64,000 nucleotides of DNA. Source: Rhodospirillaceae bacterium. Lineage in GTDB: Bacteria; Pseudomonadota; Alphaproteobacteria; MPNO01; UBA2964. The position numbers and the translations under genes were made by a program. Shown here piece by piece: positions 49,817-60,596 of the stretch. Numbering within the stretch: position 1 is the stretch's first letter; each line of letters starts with the position of its first letter. Below the pieces are notes generated by a model, which was given only the letters and a program-made list of their open reading frames with translations, had not been told where the DNA came from and did not search any database. The DNA lies in NCBI GenBank assembly GCA_002720855.1, contig PBIN01000013.1, positions 1-64,000 of the forward strand, given 5' to 3'.

Positions 49817-50292
49817 TCGGCCAAAACCACTGAATGTTCGATTTGTAAATCTGGGACCGACCAGTATTTCTTAAGTAGCAGCCTGGTTTCCTCGGCATCC
49901 AACAAGTGGAATCCATGCCGTTCATAAAATTGAATTGCCCACTTTGCGGCTGCCCAAGTACCAATTAATACGGGAGCATCCGTGACAGTATTAATATCCT
50001 CAATCAGTCGCGACCCGATCCCGTTTCGCCAAGCATCCGTTTTCACATAGGCATGTCGAATTAAATATACGTCTTGAACTGGTTGAACACCCATCACGCC
50101 AAGAATGTTGTTGTCCTCAGAACGACAAACCCGAAATTTAATTCCCGCCTCAATTCCTTCTCTCAATTCGGATGGCGGCATGTATGGCTCATGCCAGCAA
50201 TTTTCTGGAATGACCCCCTTATATGCACTCGCACCATCGTTGATTACAGCAAGAACTTCTTCAAAATCAGTAGAGCTAAAATCGTCAATCAT
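49795..50292 (-). CDS. GNAT-family N-acetyltransferase
   Basis: A 165-residue acetyltransferase: acyl-CoA-binding region around VKTDAWRNGIGSRLIEDI and GTWAAAKWAIQFYERHGF are the typical GNAT A and B motifs. The substrate is unknown. It is on the minus strand between trpE and trpG, overlapping trpE tail to tail by 22 bp. No antitoxin-like partner accompanies it, so a GNAT toxin is unlikely. Confidence 0.85.
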   Translation of the reverse strand: MIDDFSSTDFEEVLAVINDGASAYKGVIPENCWHEPYMPPSELREGIEAGIKFRVCRSEDNNILGVMGVQPVQDVYLIRHAYVKTDAWRNGIGSRLIEDINTVTDAPVLIGTWAAAKWAIQFYERHGFHLLDAEETRLLLKKYWSVPDLQIEHSVVLADQNWLPA

Positions 50293-50428
50293 GAGCTTTC
50301 ATAGCGCGACCGAGCCCATAAAATCCAAAAGAAATAAAAACCGAGATATATTGAGGTCGCTTTCGTTGCCAAATGAGACCTGTTATAAAATTCAAATTAT
50401 TGTCGGCACCCTATGATAAGTGATTGAA

Positions 50429-51016
50429 ATGCTGCTCTTAATTGATAATTACGACAGCTTTACGTATAACCTGGTTCACTATTTTGGCGAACTAGGTGTA
50501 GAAACCATTGTTCACCGTAATGATGCATTATCCCCAGAGGACGCGGTAGCAGTCGGTGCCGACTCTATCGTCATTTCACCTGGTCCCTGCGATCCTGACC
50601 AAGCCGGAATTTGCCTGGACCTCATTCGCCAAACAGATGGCAAAATCCCGATTCTAGGTGTCTGTCTTGGTCATCAGTCAATTGCTCAAGCATTTGGCGC
50701 AAAAATTGTTCGTGCAGCAACACCCGTTCACGGTAAACCAAGCAGTATTCATCACGATGGCACCGGGCTATTTACAGGCCTGCCCGATCGCTTCGAGGCT
50801 ATTCGATATCATTCTCTGACGGTCGACCCTCAGAGTATTCCTGAATCACTAACCGTGTGTGCAACAACTCAAGACGATGTCGTTATGGCCGTTGCGCACA
50901 AAAAATGGCCCGTGTATGGCGTACAATTCCATCCTGAAAGCATCGATACACAGCATGGCCATGCTATACTCGAAAACTTTCTTAATTTAACTCGGCAATG
51001 GAGGAACGCGGCATGA
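50429..51016 (+). CDS. trpG: Anthranilate synthase component II (glutamine amidotransferase)
   Basis: About 195 residues from ATG 50429 (GTG 50420 is an alternative), starting MLLLIDNYDSFTYNLVHYF. Class I amidotransferase motifs: SPGPCDPDQAG, GVCLGHQSIAQAFG (Cys nucleophile), HS(L)TV and HPES. It supplies ammonia to TrpE. Its stop overlaps the trpD start (ATGA). Confidence 0.95.
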   Translation: MLLLIDNYDSFTYNLVHYFGELGVETIVHRNDALSPEDAVAVGADSIVISPGPCDPDQAGICLDLIRQTDGKIPILGVCLGHQSIAQAFGAKIVRAATPVHGKPSSIHHDGTGLFTGLPDRFEAIRYHSLTVDPQSIPESLTVCATTQDDVVMAVAHKKWPVYGVQFHPESIDTQHGHAILENFLNLTRQWRNAA

Positions 51017-52056
51017 ATAGCGCCGCTGAAGGGATCAAACCCCTTTTAAATAAAGTAGCTGGAGGACAATCACTCCGCGAATCTGAAGCAGAAAACGCCT
51101 TTGATATCATCATGTCGGGCGATGCAACCCCTGCTCAAATTGGTGCCTTTTTGATGGCGCTGCGAGTGCGGGGGGAAACTGTCGACGAAATTACGGCAGC
51201 AGCGAAAATCATGCGCTCCAAGGCACTGACGATATCGGCTCCTGAAAACGCCATCGATGTTGTCGGTACCGGTGGTGATGCAAGCGGCACACTCAATATT
51301 TCGACAGGATCAGCGATCGTTGTAGCAGGTTGCGGAGTCCCAATCGCAAAACATGGAAACCGCGCGCTATCGTCTCGTGCAGGTGCCGCCGATGTTCTAG
51401 GCTCACTTGGCGTCAATATTGATTGCGATATGCCTCTCATCGAAAAATCCATCCGTGAGGCCGGTATCGGTTTCATGATGGCACCGAGGCATCACAGTGC
51501 GACCCGGCACGTTGCTGGCCCCCGCGTTGAGCTAGCGACACGAACGGTTTTTAACATCTTGGGCCCGCTCTCAAATCCGGCTGGCGTCAATCGGCTCCTG
51601 GTCGGGGTGTTTGCCAGGGAGTGGGTAGAACCCTTGGCAGAAGTCCTCGGAAAGCTGGGAGCAGAAAAAGCATGGGTCATACATGGTTCGGATGGTCTCG
51701 ATGAACTAACGACCACAGGGCCTTCTTATGTTTCAGCATTCGAAGACGGAAAAGTATCGAGTTTCGAAGTTTCCCCCGAAGACGCCGGAATTCCATTGGC
51801 AAATGGAAACGATCTTAAGGGTGGTAATGCAGAAGAAAATGCCGAAGCCATGGTCGCGATGCTTAGCGGTGAACCAGGGGCATTTCGAAACATTGTCGTT
51901 TACACATCAGCAGCAGCCCTCGTTGTCGCCGACAAAGTCGAGAACCTTAAAGAAGGTGCGGAAATGGCAGCAAATGCAATTGACACCGGCAAGGCAAAGC
52001 AAGCACTTGATACAATGATTCAGATCACGAATGAAGGCAATAACGCGGAAACCTAA
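51013..52056 (+). CDS. trpD: Anthranilate phosphoribosyltransferase
   Basis: About 347 residues from ATG 51013, preceded by GGAGGA 8 nt upstream; an in-frame ATG at 50998 contains that site. Motifs: GDATPAQIGAFLMALR, DVVGTGGD, NISTGSA, KHGNRALSS and MAPRHHSA. It adds phosphoribose to anthranilate. The stop shares a base with the trpC start (TAATG). Confidence 0.96.
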   Translation: MNSAAEGIKPLLNKVAGGQSLRESEAENAFDIIMSGDATPAQIGAFLMALRVRGETVDEITAAAKIMRSKALTISAPENAIDVVGTGGDASGTLNISTGSAIVVAGCGVPIAKHGNRALSSRAGAADVLGSLGVNIDCDMPLIEKSIREAGIGFMMAPRHHSATRHVAGPRVELATRTVFNILGPLSNPAGVNRLLVGVFAREWVEPLAEVLGKLGAEKAWVIHGSDGLDELTTTGPSYVSAFEDGKVSSFEVSPEDAGIPLANGNDLKGGNAEENAEAMVAMLSGEPGAFRNIVVYTSAAALVVADKVENLKEGAEMAANAIDTGKAKQALDTMIQITNEGNNAET

Positions 52057-52880
52057 TGGACAATGTTCTCGATCGAATTTGCTCTGAAAAACGCGAACAT
52101 GTTGCTGCCCGTAAAGCAGAATGTTCTGAAGATGCAATTCAGGAAGCAGCGTTAAAAGCAAGCGCGCCGCGTGGCTTTGCTAACGCTTTGAAACAGGCCT
52201 CCCGAACGGGTTATGGTTTGATTTCGGAAATCAAACGGTCATCTCCCAGTAAGGGATTAATTCGATCGGATTTTGATCCCGCAACACTAGCAAAAGCATA
52301 TGAAGCAGGTGGAGCCACTTGTATTTCCGTCCTTACAGACACGCCTTATTTCGAGGGAGAAGATGAGCATCTTGTCGTGGCAAGGAACGCATCAAGCCTG
52401 CCCATTCTACGGAAAGATTTCATGCTTGATCCTTATCAAATCCATGAATCGCGGGCTCTGGGCGCAGACTGCATTTTGCTCATAATGGCTGCGCTTTCTC
52501 AGGATGAGGCAAGATCCTTGGAAAACATCGCAATTTCTCACGGAATGGATGTATTGATCGAAGTTCACAATGATGAAGAACTTCACCAAGCTTTAGCGTT
52601 AAAATCGTCAATGATCGGAATAAATAATAGAGATCTTAAATCCCTAAAAACTGACACGATCACTACAAAAAAGCTGGCTGAGAAAATACCTCCCGGGAAA
52701 TTACTTGTTTCTGAAAGCGGCTTATATACCTCGGACGATCTTGCCGATATGGCAACTGCCGGCGCACGTTGTTTTCTAATAGGCGAGTCACTAATGCGCC
52801 AAAATGATGTCACCGAAGCGGTAAGAATTTTACTTGCCGATCCCGTGAAGCCATCAATTGAGCTGGAGGAACAGCTTTGA
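52056..52880 (+). CDS. trpC: Indole-3-glycerol phosphate synthase
   Basis: A 274-residue TIM barrel: [53 protein letters not shown] and VSESGL. It closes the indole ring in tryptophan synthesis. It is a single-domain enzyme, not fused to TrpF; trpF, trpB and trpA are not in the window. It overlaps moaC by 4 bp. Confidence 0.95.
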   Translation: MDNVLDRICSEKREHVAARKAECSEDAIQEAALKASAPRGFANALKQASRTGYGLISEIKRSSPSKGLIRSDFDPATLAKAYEAGGATCISVLTDTPYFEGEDEHLVVARNASSLPILRKDFMLDPYQIHESRALGADCILLIMAALSQDEARSLENIAISHGMDVLIEVHNDEELHQALALKSSMIGINNRDLKSLKTDTITTKKLAEKIPPGKLLVSESGLYTSDDLADMATAGARCFLIGESLMRQNDVTEAVRILLADPVKPSIELEEQL

Positions 52881-53374
52881 CCAAAGAGGTACGTCTAAGT
52901 CACATTGATGCTGACGGTAAGGCTGCAATGGTTGATGTGTCGGACAAAGATATAACCAACCGAGTTGCAACCGCAGGCGGTACGGTTCTGATGGATGCGC
53001 AAACAATGCAGCTGATTCAAGATGGTGGGGTAAAAAAAGGCGATGTTCTGTCCGTCGCCCGCCTTGCGGGAATTATAGGAGCAAAAAAGACGCCCGAATT
53101 GATCCCGCTTTGCCATCCCCTGGCCCTGCAAAAGATTGATGTTGATATGACATTAGATCCGAAACGGAATGCCATTGACATCAAGGCAACATGCAAAGTG
53201 GTAGGGCAAACCGGCGTAGAAATGGAAGCGCTGATGGCAGTTTCTATCGCCGCACTTACAATTTATGACATGTGTAAGGCTGTTGACCGGACGATGCGCC
53301 TAACGGATATCCGGCTCCTCGCCAAATCAGGAGGGAAATCCGGCGAATTTGAAGCGGAAGAGCTGGCAAAATGA
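52877..53374 (+). CDS. moaC: Cyclic pyranopterin monophosphate synthase (molybdenum cofactor)
   Basis: A 165-residue protein with [33 protein letters not shown] and [21 protein letters not shown], the MoaC core. It carries out the second step to cPMP with MoaA. The start is TTG at 52877, overlapping the trpC stop (TTGA). GGAGGA lies exactly 6 nt before it, making this the clear start. Confidence 0.95.
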   Translation: MTKEVRLSHIDADGKAAMVDVSDKDITNRVATAGGTVLMDAQTMQLIQDGGVKKGDVLSVARLAGIIGAKKTPELIPLCHPLALQKIDVDMTLDPKRNAIDIKATCKVVGQTGVEMEALMAVSIAALTIYDMCKAVDRTMRLTDIRLLAKSGGKSGEFEAEELAK

Positions 53375-54588
53375 TTTCGGTAGAAGAAGCCCGAAATAAA
53401 ATAATGGCAAATATGCCGTTAATGCCGCCCGAACAGGTTCCTTTGTCCGAAGCGCTCGGACGCGTTTTGGCCGAGGATGTAAGCTCTAGAAGAACCCAGC
53501 CGCCAAATGCTGTCTCTGCAATGGACGGCTATGCTGTTCGCGCAGAAGACGTCGCAAAAATTCCTGCTAAACTCAAAGTCGTCGGACATGTTCCGGCCGG
53601 CCAAGAGTACGATAGTGCCGTCGGCACCAATGAAGCAGTTCGTATTTTTACTGGCGCTACCATACCCGATGGTGCTGATACAATTGTCATTCAGGAGAAT
53701 ACAGAACTCGACGGCGACGACGTCAATGTCATCGACGGAGATGCACCTGTGGGCCGATTTATCCGCCCCGCCGGGCTTGATTTTTCGGAAGGCGACACCC
53801 TGTTACAAGCCGGACAAGTTCTCACCGCGCGAGATGTAGGGCTCGCAGCCGGAATGAACGTGCCGTGGCTTTCGGTGCGCCGCAAACCACGAATTGCGCT
53901 TCTTGCAACTGGCGATGAAATCGTTATGCCTGGCGATCCTTTGGGCCCGAATCAAATAGTAAGTTCAAACGGACTCGCGCTTGCCGCATTCATCATGGCG
54001 CGCGGTGGGATTCCCGTAGATCTCGGAATTGCACCGGACTCCGAGGAGACATTGCGGGTTATGGCCGAAGGCGCCAAAGGCGCAGATATGTTGATTACCT
54101 GCGGTGGGGCATCAGTTGGTGATCATGATTTAGTGCAGCAGGTCCTGGGAAAAATTGGCTTGGAAATAGATTTTTGGCGGATCGCCATGCGTCCAGGTAA
54201 ACCTCTGATGTTTGGCAACATTGGCGACACAAGAATGATGGGTCTTCCGGGTAACCCTGTTTCATCTTTGGTATGTGCAACGATTTTTCTAATACCCGCC
54301 ATAAACGCCATGTTGGGCATCAACGGCGATGAAGTCCACTATCAAACTGCGAGCCTCACGAAAGTCTTGCCCGAGAATGATGAGCGCGAAGATTATTTAC
54401 GCGCAGCCATCACCAGATCGCAGAATGGAGAATTGCAGGCAACGCCGTTCAGTAAACAGGACAGTTCGGTATTTTCAGGCTTGGCTCGCGCCGACGCATT
54501 GATCCTGCGCAAACCTTTTGCGCCGGCAGCCCCGATAGGCGAACAAATTCAATTCATGCCTTTGGGTGGCGGTGCACTCAGTATCTGA
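53371..54588 (+). CDS. moeA: Molybdopterin molybdenumtransferase MoeA
   Basis: A 405-residue protein with [30 protein letters not shown] and [19 protein letters not shown] and [11 protein letters not shown], covering the four MoeA domains. It inserts molybdate into adenylated molybdopterin. The ATG overlaps the moaC stop. The moaC-moeA-lexA order is conserved in alphaproteobacteria. Confidence 0.95.
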   Translation: MISVEEARNKIMANMPLMPPEQVPLSEALGRVLAEDVSSRRTQPPNAVSAMDGYAVRAEDVAKIPAKLKVVGHVPAGQEYDSAVGTNEAVRIFTGATIPDGADTIVIQENTELDGDDVNVIDGDAPVGRFIRPAGLDFSEGDTLLQAGQVLTARDVGLAAGMNVPWLSVRRKPRIALLATGDEIVMPGDPLGPNQIVSSNGLALAAFIMARGGIPVDLGIAPDSEETLRVMAEGAKGADMLITCGGASVGDHDLVQQVLGKIGLEIDFWRIAMRPGKPLMFGNIGDTRMMGLPGNPVSSLVCATIFLIPAINAMLGINGDEVHYQTASLTKVLPENDEREDYLRAAITRSQNGELQATPFSKQDSSVFSGLARADALILRKPFAPAAPIGEQIQFMPLGGGALSI

Positions 54589-54626
54589 TTCGAAATTACC
54601 GCTGTTTCACCCTTGACCCCTTATGA

Positions 54627-54641
54627 GAACTAAAATAGAAA
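54627..54641. promoter_or_regulatory. Candidate LexA box, GAAC-N7-GAAA
   Basis: An imperfect match (one mismatch) to the alphaproteobacterial LexA direct repeat GAAC-N7-GAAC, 72 bp before lexA. It pairs with the second candidate at 54651. Confidence 0.35.
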
Positions 54642-54650
54642 ATTTAGAAT

Positions 54651-54665
54651 GTTTTTGTTTTGTTC
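54651..54665. promoter_or_regulatory. Candidate LexA box, GTTT-N7-GTTC
   Basis: A direct repeat one base off the alphaproteobacterial SOS box GTTC-N7-GTTC, 47 bp before the lexA ATG. This is the position expected for autoregulation. Together with the site at 54627 it could bind LexA cooperatively. AT-richness raises the chance of coincidence. Confidence 0.45.
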
Positions 54666-54712
54666 TTATTCGCCAAATTTGAGCGAAACTATAAATCAGC
54701 CTGGGTGACCAT

Positions 54713-55402
54713 ATGTTAACGAAGAAACAACACGATTTATTACAATTTATCGATAAGCATCTTAAAACGCGTGGCGTCTCCCCTTCCTTCGATGAAATGA
54801 AGGATGCTCTGGGATTAAAATCAAAATCAGGCATACATCGGCTCATTACAGGGTTGGAAGAACGTGGTTTTATCCGGCGTTTACCGCACCGCGCACGCGC
54901 ATTGGAAGTCCTACAACTACCTCAAAACCTGAAACAACCCGAGAATATTAATAGCGGTTTCAAGCCAAATGTAATCGAAGGCGGTTTTCAAAAAGAAACT
55001 TTAGAGTCATCGTCCGAAGAGCTGACGCAAATTCCTCTTTATGGACGCATTGCCGCTGGTCTACCTATTGAAGCTGTCCGCGATGATACAGCCACAATGG
55101 CAATACCTGCCTCAATGGTGGGACGCGGCGATCATTACGCATTAGAGGTCCAGGGAGACTCAATGATCGACGCCGGTATCCACGACGGAGACATTGCGGT
55201 TATCGAACGACGCGACAATGCTGACAATGGAACGATTATTGTAGCGTTGGTCGATGACAATGAAGTCACATTGAAACGCCTCCGGCGCAAGGGCCAATCA
55301 GTCGCCCTCGAGCCCGCCAATGAATTGCACGAGACACGTATATTCGGTCCCGACCGAGTTCGTATTCAAGGCCGATTAAAGGCTATTTTACGCCAATATT
55401 AG
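54713..55402 (+). CDS. lexA: SOS repressor LexA
   Basis: A 229-residue repressor. Winged HTH (residues 1-65, with [23 protein letters not shown]), linker, then S24 peptidase domain. The cleavage site is Ala115-Gly116 (RIAAGLPIE), with catalytic Ser150 (GDSMIDAG) and Lys188 (VTLKRL). RecA-induced self-cleavage derepresses DNA repair genes. Its stop overlaps by 4 bp the stop of the convergent comEC. Confidence 0.96.
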   Translation: MLTKKQHDLLQFIDKHLKTRGVSPSFDEMKDALGLKSKSGIHRLITGLEERGFIRRLPHRARALEVLQLPQNLKQPENINSGFKPNVIEGGFQKETLESSSEELTQIPLYGRIAAGLPIEAVRDDTATMAIPASMVGRGDHYALEVQGDSMIDAGIHDGDIAVIERRDNADNGTIIVALVDDNEVTLKRLRRKGQSVALEPANELHETRIFGPDRVRIQGRLKAILRQY

Positions 55403-57637
55403 GGAACTCTTGGGTAAACGCTTGGCGTACGCGGATACCTCGCCCATGGCCTTTTTGCTTGATTTCCGCCATTCGAATCCGAGTGAATATCGCGACCATC
55501 TATCCAAATTGCGTGGTTGCCATCTCGCCAAAGATCAAAACGATCGATCACTATTTCCGGTCGACTGCACTTCGATCTTGAAATTGGAATGGTTGCCAAA
55601 ATAATATCCGAATTTGAACAATCCTCGTCTATAGCGGCCATGTGATGAACGATTGCAACTTTTAGCCCGCTAACATTCGCGCTACAGCCTAAATTATCGC
55701 ACAGAACAAGCCGGCCAATGTTTGACCCCAGTTGTTCGAACTCGACGAGTGGATTTCCTGCTCGTTTCAACCATGTTTCGGCAACTATACCTTTGCCCCC
55801 TTTCACGAAACCCAACTTTCCATCACCATCTTTTATAGCGATCTGTTTTCCGGTCTCTGATATCAAAAGATCCGGTACACTGCCGTTGGGGATTATGGTC
55901 AGGGCAATTAAAATCGGTATGAAGCCCAAAAATCTGACCCTTCCCTTCCAAAGGCTTAGCCACAAACCACCAAGTGCGATAACAGCGATTAACCACACAT
56001 CAAATGCTGGCAAATGAAAAACCGCACCCGGAAGAGATTGAACAAAACTCGCAATAGATATTACCGCTTCGATTCCCCAGCCCATAATTTGGAGAGGAAC
56101 GGCCTCTAATCCGATCGACATGAGACATACTGCAACGATTGCAAACGGCATGATTAGAAATGCTGTTAATGGAACCGCAAGAACGTTTGCCAAAATGCCA
56201 TACAGGGCCACCTGATTGAAATGAAAGAGCGCGAACGGTGCGGTCGCTAATCCAGCGATAAAGGTGGTGAGAATAACTCCGCCGACATAACTAGTCGCAC
56301 GTTTACCAATTGTGATGTTCCACCGTCGAATTTTGCCGCTATTGCTTGCCGCCTCATACGTCGCTACTAACGCAACAACCGCCGCGAAGGACATTTGAAA
56401 GCTGACATGAAGGAGGCTTTCTGGCGCAACTATCAAAATCGTAATTGCTGCCCAGGCAACTATGTTCATCGAAATTGCTCGACGGTCAATTACGATGGCA
56501 ATCATTGCCAACGCCAGCATTAAAAATGCTCTTTGCGTCGGAAGAGTCGCCCCAGAAACCATGAGATAAAAGAAACTTCCGGTCAGAGCGAACAGGGCGG
56601 CCCATTTTTTTATCGGAAAGCGCAAGGAAATAGTTTCGGACAACGACAAGAAGAAACGACTGACGAAAAATAAAAACCCGGCTACCAAACCAATATGGAG
56701 GCCAGAAATTGCCAGAAGATGGGCCAAACCCGATTCTCGCATAGCGGCCAAAACGTTTTCGGGAATCTTGCCTCTTTCCCCAGTAATTAGCGCTGCGGCG
56801 ACTCCACCATTTTCGCCGGGCAACGCGATCAGAATTCGATCAGTCAAATTTTGGCGTACGATCGCAATGGATGTCCCGATTTTCGTCGAATGAATGGTAT
56901 GGTGAGATTTAGGGTTGCCGAAAGCGTACCCGACACCTCCTAACCCTGCGAAATATGCGCTGCGCGCAAAATTATAAGCATCAGGCGATGCGGGTGCCGC
57001 GGGCGGATAAAGAACTGCTCTATATTGAATGCTATCACCGGCTCTAACGCGATCTGCACCTTTTCTAACGGTAACGCGAATACGTTCGGGCGTTTTGCCT
57101 TTTTGGAAGACGATCGACCGTAAGATCCGTCAACGTTAGGCGATAGCCGGTTTTTTTTGGCTCCCGCCTTTCCACTTTTCCAGACACCAACACTGGACCA
57201 ATTTTATTTTCTAACACTGGCGCCGAAACAAAATATGTTCGCAATTGCGCGGATGAAAAGCCGAGAATGGGCAACAGAACTAGTATGAGCGGTAAACGGT
57301 TTTTCCACTGCTTTACAAAAACCATCAACGACGACGTCAATAAAAGAGCTGGACCTAGCCCTATGGGCGGCTCCCAAGTCATTTGAAAATATGCTGAAAT
57401 TCCGAATGCCAGAAACACGGGAGACCATAGAATCCACCTTTGCCTTTCTTCGAAAATCCACGAAAACCGGAATAAGGTCGTCAACCATAATACTGTGGTC
57501 TGACGACCCGCACCCGTGCTGTATATTTTAAACAGTCGCGCCATCACAGTTCCGTGGTTGAACAACGCATACCAGACTAATCTCTTGTGACAATTTCTAC
57601 TACTAAAGGTTGTCACGGAACTTCCGTTCGAAGGCAT
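55399..57637 (-). pseudogene. comEC: ComEC/Rec2 DNA-uptake channel, interrupted by one frameshift
   Basis: Two overlapping frames together encode a full ComEC of about 745 residues. The first (from 57637, or ATG 57544) gives N-terminal membrane segments and the start of the DUF4131 OB domain. The second gives the rest of DUF4131, the competence domain (SGLAHLLAISGLHIGLVAG, many membrane segments) and the short degenerate beta-lactamase-like tail seen in alphaproteobacteria. They join at a run of five T (57100-57104, A5 on the coding strand). With four A the frame continues as VDRLPKGKTPERIRV. It may be a true mutation, a sequencing error or transcriptional slippage. ComEC translocates single-stranded DNA across the inner membrane. 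Confidence 0.82.
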
Positions 57638-57700
57638 AATGCATTGAATTTGTATTTATGCTATTTCCGCGGCACCGAAATTTAATAAGAATGTTTGAAA

Positions 57701-59104
57701 ATGAGTGTTGTTACCAGGTTTGCCCCATCACCGACCGGCTTTTTGCATATAGGCGGTGTTCGGACTGCTTTGTTTAACTGGCTATATGCCCGGCACAACA
57801 ACGGGAAATACCTACTAAGAATTGAAGACACTGACCGAAAGCGCTCTACTCAAGAAGCAATAGATGCAATTACCAGCGGTCTGGAATGGCTTGGCCTTGA
57901 TGCCGACGAACCGCCAACCTTTCAATCGGCTAATCTTGATCGTCATTCCGAGGTCGCGATTGATCTGCTGAATTCTGGGAAGGCATATCACTGTTATTGT
58001 TCTGCTGATGAACTAGCAGCAATGCGGGAAAAAGCGCGTTCTTCTGGCAGCACCCGCTTATATGAAGGTACTTGGCGAGACAAAGACCCAGAGGATGCGC
58101 CGTCAAACGTCAAACCGGTCGTACGCTTTAAAGCACCTTTGGAAGGAGAAACCGTTGTCAACGATCTCGTTCAGGGCTCGGTGACGGTCTCAAATGCCCA
58201 ACTAGATGACATGATATTGTTACGCGCGGACGGGACACCAACCTATATGCTCTCTGTCGTCGTCGATGATCACGACATGGGTGTAACACATGCTATTCGC
58301 GGAGATGACCACCTAACAAATGCCTTCCGGCAAACCCAGCTTTTTAATGCGATCGGCTGGTGTCCTCCTGCGTACGCACACATTCCGCTTATCCATGGTT
58401 CAGACGGTGCAAAACTATCAAAACGGCATGGAGCGCTTGGTATCGAAGCCTATCGCGAAATGGGATACCTGCCGGGAGCATTGCTAAATTATCTGCTGCG
58501 GTTGGGATGGAGCCACGGAGACGAAGAGATCATTTCTTTATCTCAAGCAATAGAGTGGTTCGACATTATCGACGTGGGGCGCGGTGCCGCCCGGATCGAT
58601 TTTGACAAACTTTCTTCCGTCAATGCTCACTATTTGCATGAAACGGCCAATGAGAAATTGGCTGACCTAATTCGCGGACAAATCGCGGAGCGTACCGGAG
58701 TAATTTTTGACGCCTCTTTGAACGAGCGGCTACTGCACGCTTTGCCGGGATTAAAACCTCGTGCGAAGACAATTGACGAACTCGTTGATATATCATTGTT
58801 TTATTTCTATGATCGTCCATTAGAAATTGATAGCCGCGCCCAAAAGTCTCTCGATGAAGAAGCGTGCAAACGCCTTGGCCGACTATTTCCTTCACTGGCT
58901 AATCTGGAAAACTGGTCTGAAGAGTCCATTGATCAAACAGTGCGTAAATTTGTAGAGACCGAAGATATAAAATTGGGGAAAATTGCCCAGCCATTACGGG
59001 CTGCCTTGACGGGAACCAATATTTCTCCCGGAATTTTTGAAGTCGCGGCGGTTTTAGGCAAAACGGAATCCCTTGGTCGTCTCGATGACGTGATGATCAA
59101 ATGA
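57701..59104 (+). CDS. gltX: Glutamyl-tRNA synthetase
   Basis: About 467 residues from ATG 57701 ([19 protein letters not shown]). Class I motifs: the HIGG form of HIGH and [18 protein letters not shown] and [10 protein letters not shown] are typical of GltX. A C-terminal helical anticodon-binding domain follows. Many alphaproteobacteria have two GltX paralogues; this is the copy that lies beside gltA and comEC. Confidence 0.95.
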   Translation: MSVVTRFAPSPTGFLHIGGVRTALFNWLYARHNNGKYLLRIEDTDRKRSTQEAIDAITSGLEWLGLDADEPPTFQSANLDRHSEVAIDLLNSGKAYHCYCSADELAAMREKARSSGSTRLYEGTWRDKDPEDAPSNVKPVVRFKAPLEGETVVNDLVQGSVTVSNAQLDDMILLRADGTPTYMLSVVVDDHDMGVTHAIRGDDHLTNAFRQTQLFNAIGWCPPAYAHIPLIHGSDGAKLSKRHGALGIEAYREMGYLPGALLNYLLRLGWSHGDEEIISLSQAIEWFDIIDVGRGAARIDFDKLSSVNAHYLHETANEKLADLIRGQIAERTGVIFDASLNERLLHALPGLKPRAKTIDELVDISLFYFYDRPLEIDSRAQKSLDEEACKRLGRLFPSLANLENWSEESIDQTVRKFVETEDIKLGKIAQPLRAALTGTNISPGIFEVAAVLGKTESLGRLDDVMIK

Positions 59105-59223
59105 TGCCAAGCCATTGAAATGTCCGAATTAATCAGCTACTTTCGCGCCACCTCCATTTCTAACCATTTAGCGCCAAACGACAGCGTCCGTAGTTTCGTA
59201 ATGCGCTATAAAGGAAAGACCGT

Positions 59224-60552
59224 ATGAGCAAAAAAACGTCTGCTGCGGCAACGTCATCAAATAGCAATGTAACTGTTACCGATAACGTTTCTGGAAAAGA
59301 ATCTACCTTTCCAATTCTAACCGGTACGGAAGGCCCGCCTGTAATTGATATTCGCCGCCTTTACGCTGAAACGGGTTATTTTACCTATGACCCGGGATTT
59401 GTTGCCACAGGCAGTTGTGAATCCAAGATTACCTACATTGATGGTGACAATGGTATTTTATTGCATCGCGGATATCCAATCGAACAGCTGGCGGAAAATA
59501 GTGATTTTCTAGAGGTATGTTATCTGCTCCTTTATGGTGAACTCCCGACTTCAGATCAAAAGTCTGAATTTGATCGCGCGATCACCCTTCACACGATGCT
59601 TCACGAGCAACTAACGAACTTTTACCGCGGTTTCCGTCGTGATGCCCATCCAATGGCTATAATGTGTGGCGTTGTAGGCGCATTGTCGGCTTTTTATCAC
59701 GACAGTACTGACATATCAGACCCACATCAGCGTATGGTTGCTTCATACCGGATGGTCGCAAAGATGCCTACTATTGCTGGTTGGGCATACAAATATTCCC
59801 TCGGGCAGCCCTTCATATACCCACGCAACGACTTAGACTTTGCTGAGAATTTTCTTCACATGATGTTTGCAACACCCTGTGAGGACTACGAAATTAATCC
59901 CGTCATAGCTAAGGCGATGGACCGCATCCTTATCCTACACGCCGACCACGAGCAGAACGCGTCAACATCGACTGTTCGACTCACAGGTTCTAGCGGCGCA
60001 AATCCCTTTGCCTGTATCTCAGCAGGTATTGCGAGTCTTTGGGGGCCTGCTCATGGCGGCGCAAATGAAGCTGTTCTTAATATGCTTCGAGAGATCGGTA
60101 GCAAGGAAAACATCCCGAATTATATTAAAAAAGCCAAAGATCCTGATGATCCGTTCCGTATTATGGGCTTTGGACATCGCGTTTATAAGAATTTTGATCC
60201 GCGTGCCAAGATTATGCGGGAAACATGCCATTCTGTACTCGATGAGCTAGACATTCGCGATGAACCACTTTTGGACCTTGCGATGGAACTGGAACGCATC
60301 GCCTTGGAAGACGAATATTTCGTTGACCGTAAACTCTATCCAAACGTGGATTTCTATTCGGGAATTATTTTTCAAGCCCTCGGAATCCCGACAACGATGT
60401 TCACCGTACTTTTCGCTGTCGCACGCACTGTGGGCTGGATCGCACAGTGGAATGAAATGATCGAAGACCCCAGCCAGAAAATCGGCCGCCCTCGCCAACT
60501 ATATACGGGAGCCGACCGTCGCGATCACATTCCAATTTCGGAGAGAAGCTAA
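59224..60552 (+). CDS. gltA: Citrate synthase
   Basis: A 442-residue type II citrate synthase. Catalytic His residues are in [15 protein letters not shown] and [14 protein letters not shown], and Asp in [20 protein letters not shown] and WIAQWNEM are typical of the Gram-negative hexameric form. It starts the TCA cycle with acetyl-CoA, the product of the pdh complex encoded in this window. A GGAAAG site precedes the ATG. Confidence 0.96.
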   Translation: MSKKTSAAATSSNSNVTVTDNVSGKESTFPILTGTEGPPVIDIRRLYAETGYFTYDPGFVATGSCESKITYIDGDNGILLHRGYPIEQLAENSDFLEVCYLLLYGELPTSDQKSEFDRAITLHTMLHEQLTNFYRGFRRDAHPMAIMCGVVGALSAFYHDSTDISDPHQRMVASYRMVAKMPTIAGWAYKYSLGQPFIYPRNDLDFAENFLHMMFATPCEDYEINPVIAKAMDRILILHADHEQNASTSTVRLTGSSGANPFACISAGIASLWGPAHGGANEAVLNMLREIGSKENIPNYIKKAKDPDDPFRIMGFGHRVYKNFDPRAKIMRETCHSVLDELDIRDEPLLDLAMELERIALEDEYFVDRKLYPNVDFYSGIIFQALGIPTTMFTVLFAVARTVGWIAQWNEMIEDPSQKIGRPRQLYTGADRRDHIPISERS

Positions 60553-60572
60553 CTCCTATTGATTTTGTCTAA

Positions 60573-60596
60573 AGGGTGCCATCAAGCACCCTCTTT
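60573..60596. terminator. Weak hairpin between gltA and lpxB
   Basis: A 7-bp stem AGGGTGC/GCACCCT with loop CATCAA lies 20 bp after the gltA stop and overlaps the lpxB stop codon. The following plus-strand tract CTTTACTT is too poor in T for a strong intrinsic terminator. It could serve both convergent genes weakly. Confidence 0.4.

Noticed and set aside
57098-57110. Programmed -1 ribosomal frameshift in comEC
   Set aside because: The frames require a +1 shift relative to the first frame, and I saw no stimulatory structure. An indel or transcriptional slippage explains it better.
57618-57629. GAAC-N4-GTTC, resembling the Gram-positive SOS box
   Set aside because: LexA here is the alphaproteobacterial type, whose box has N7 direct repeats, and the site lies at or within the start of comEC.
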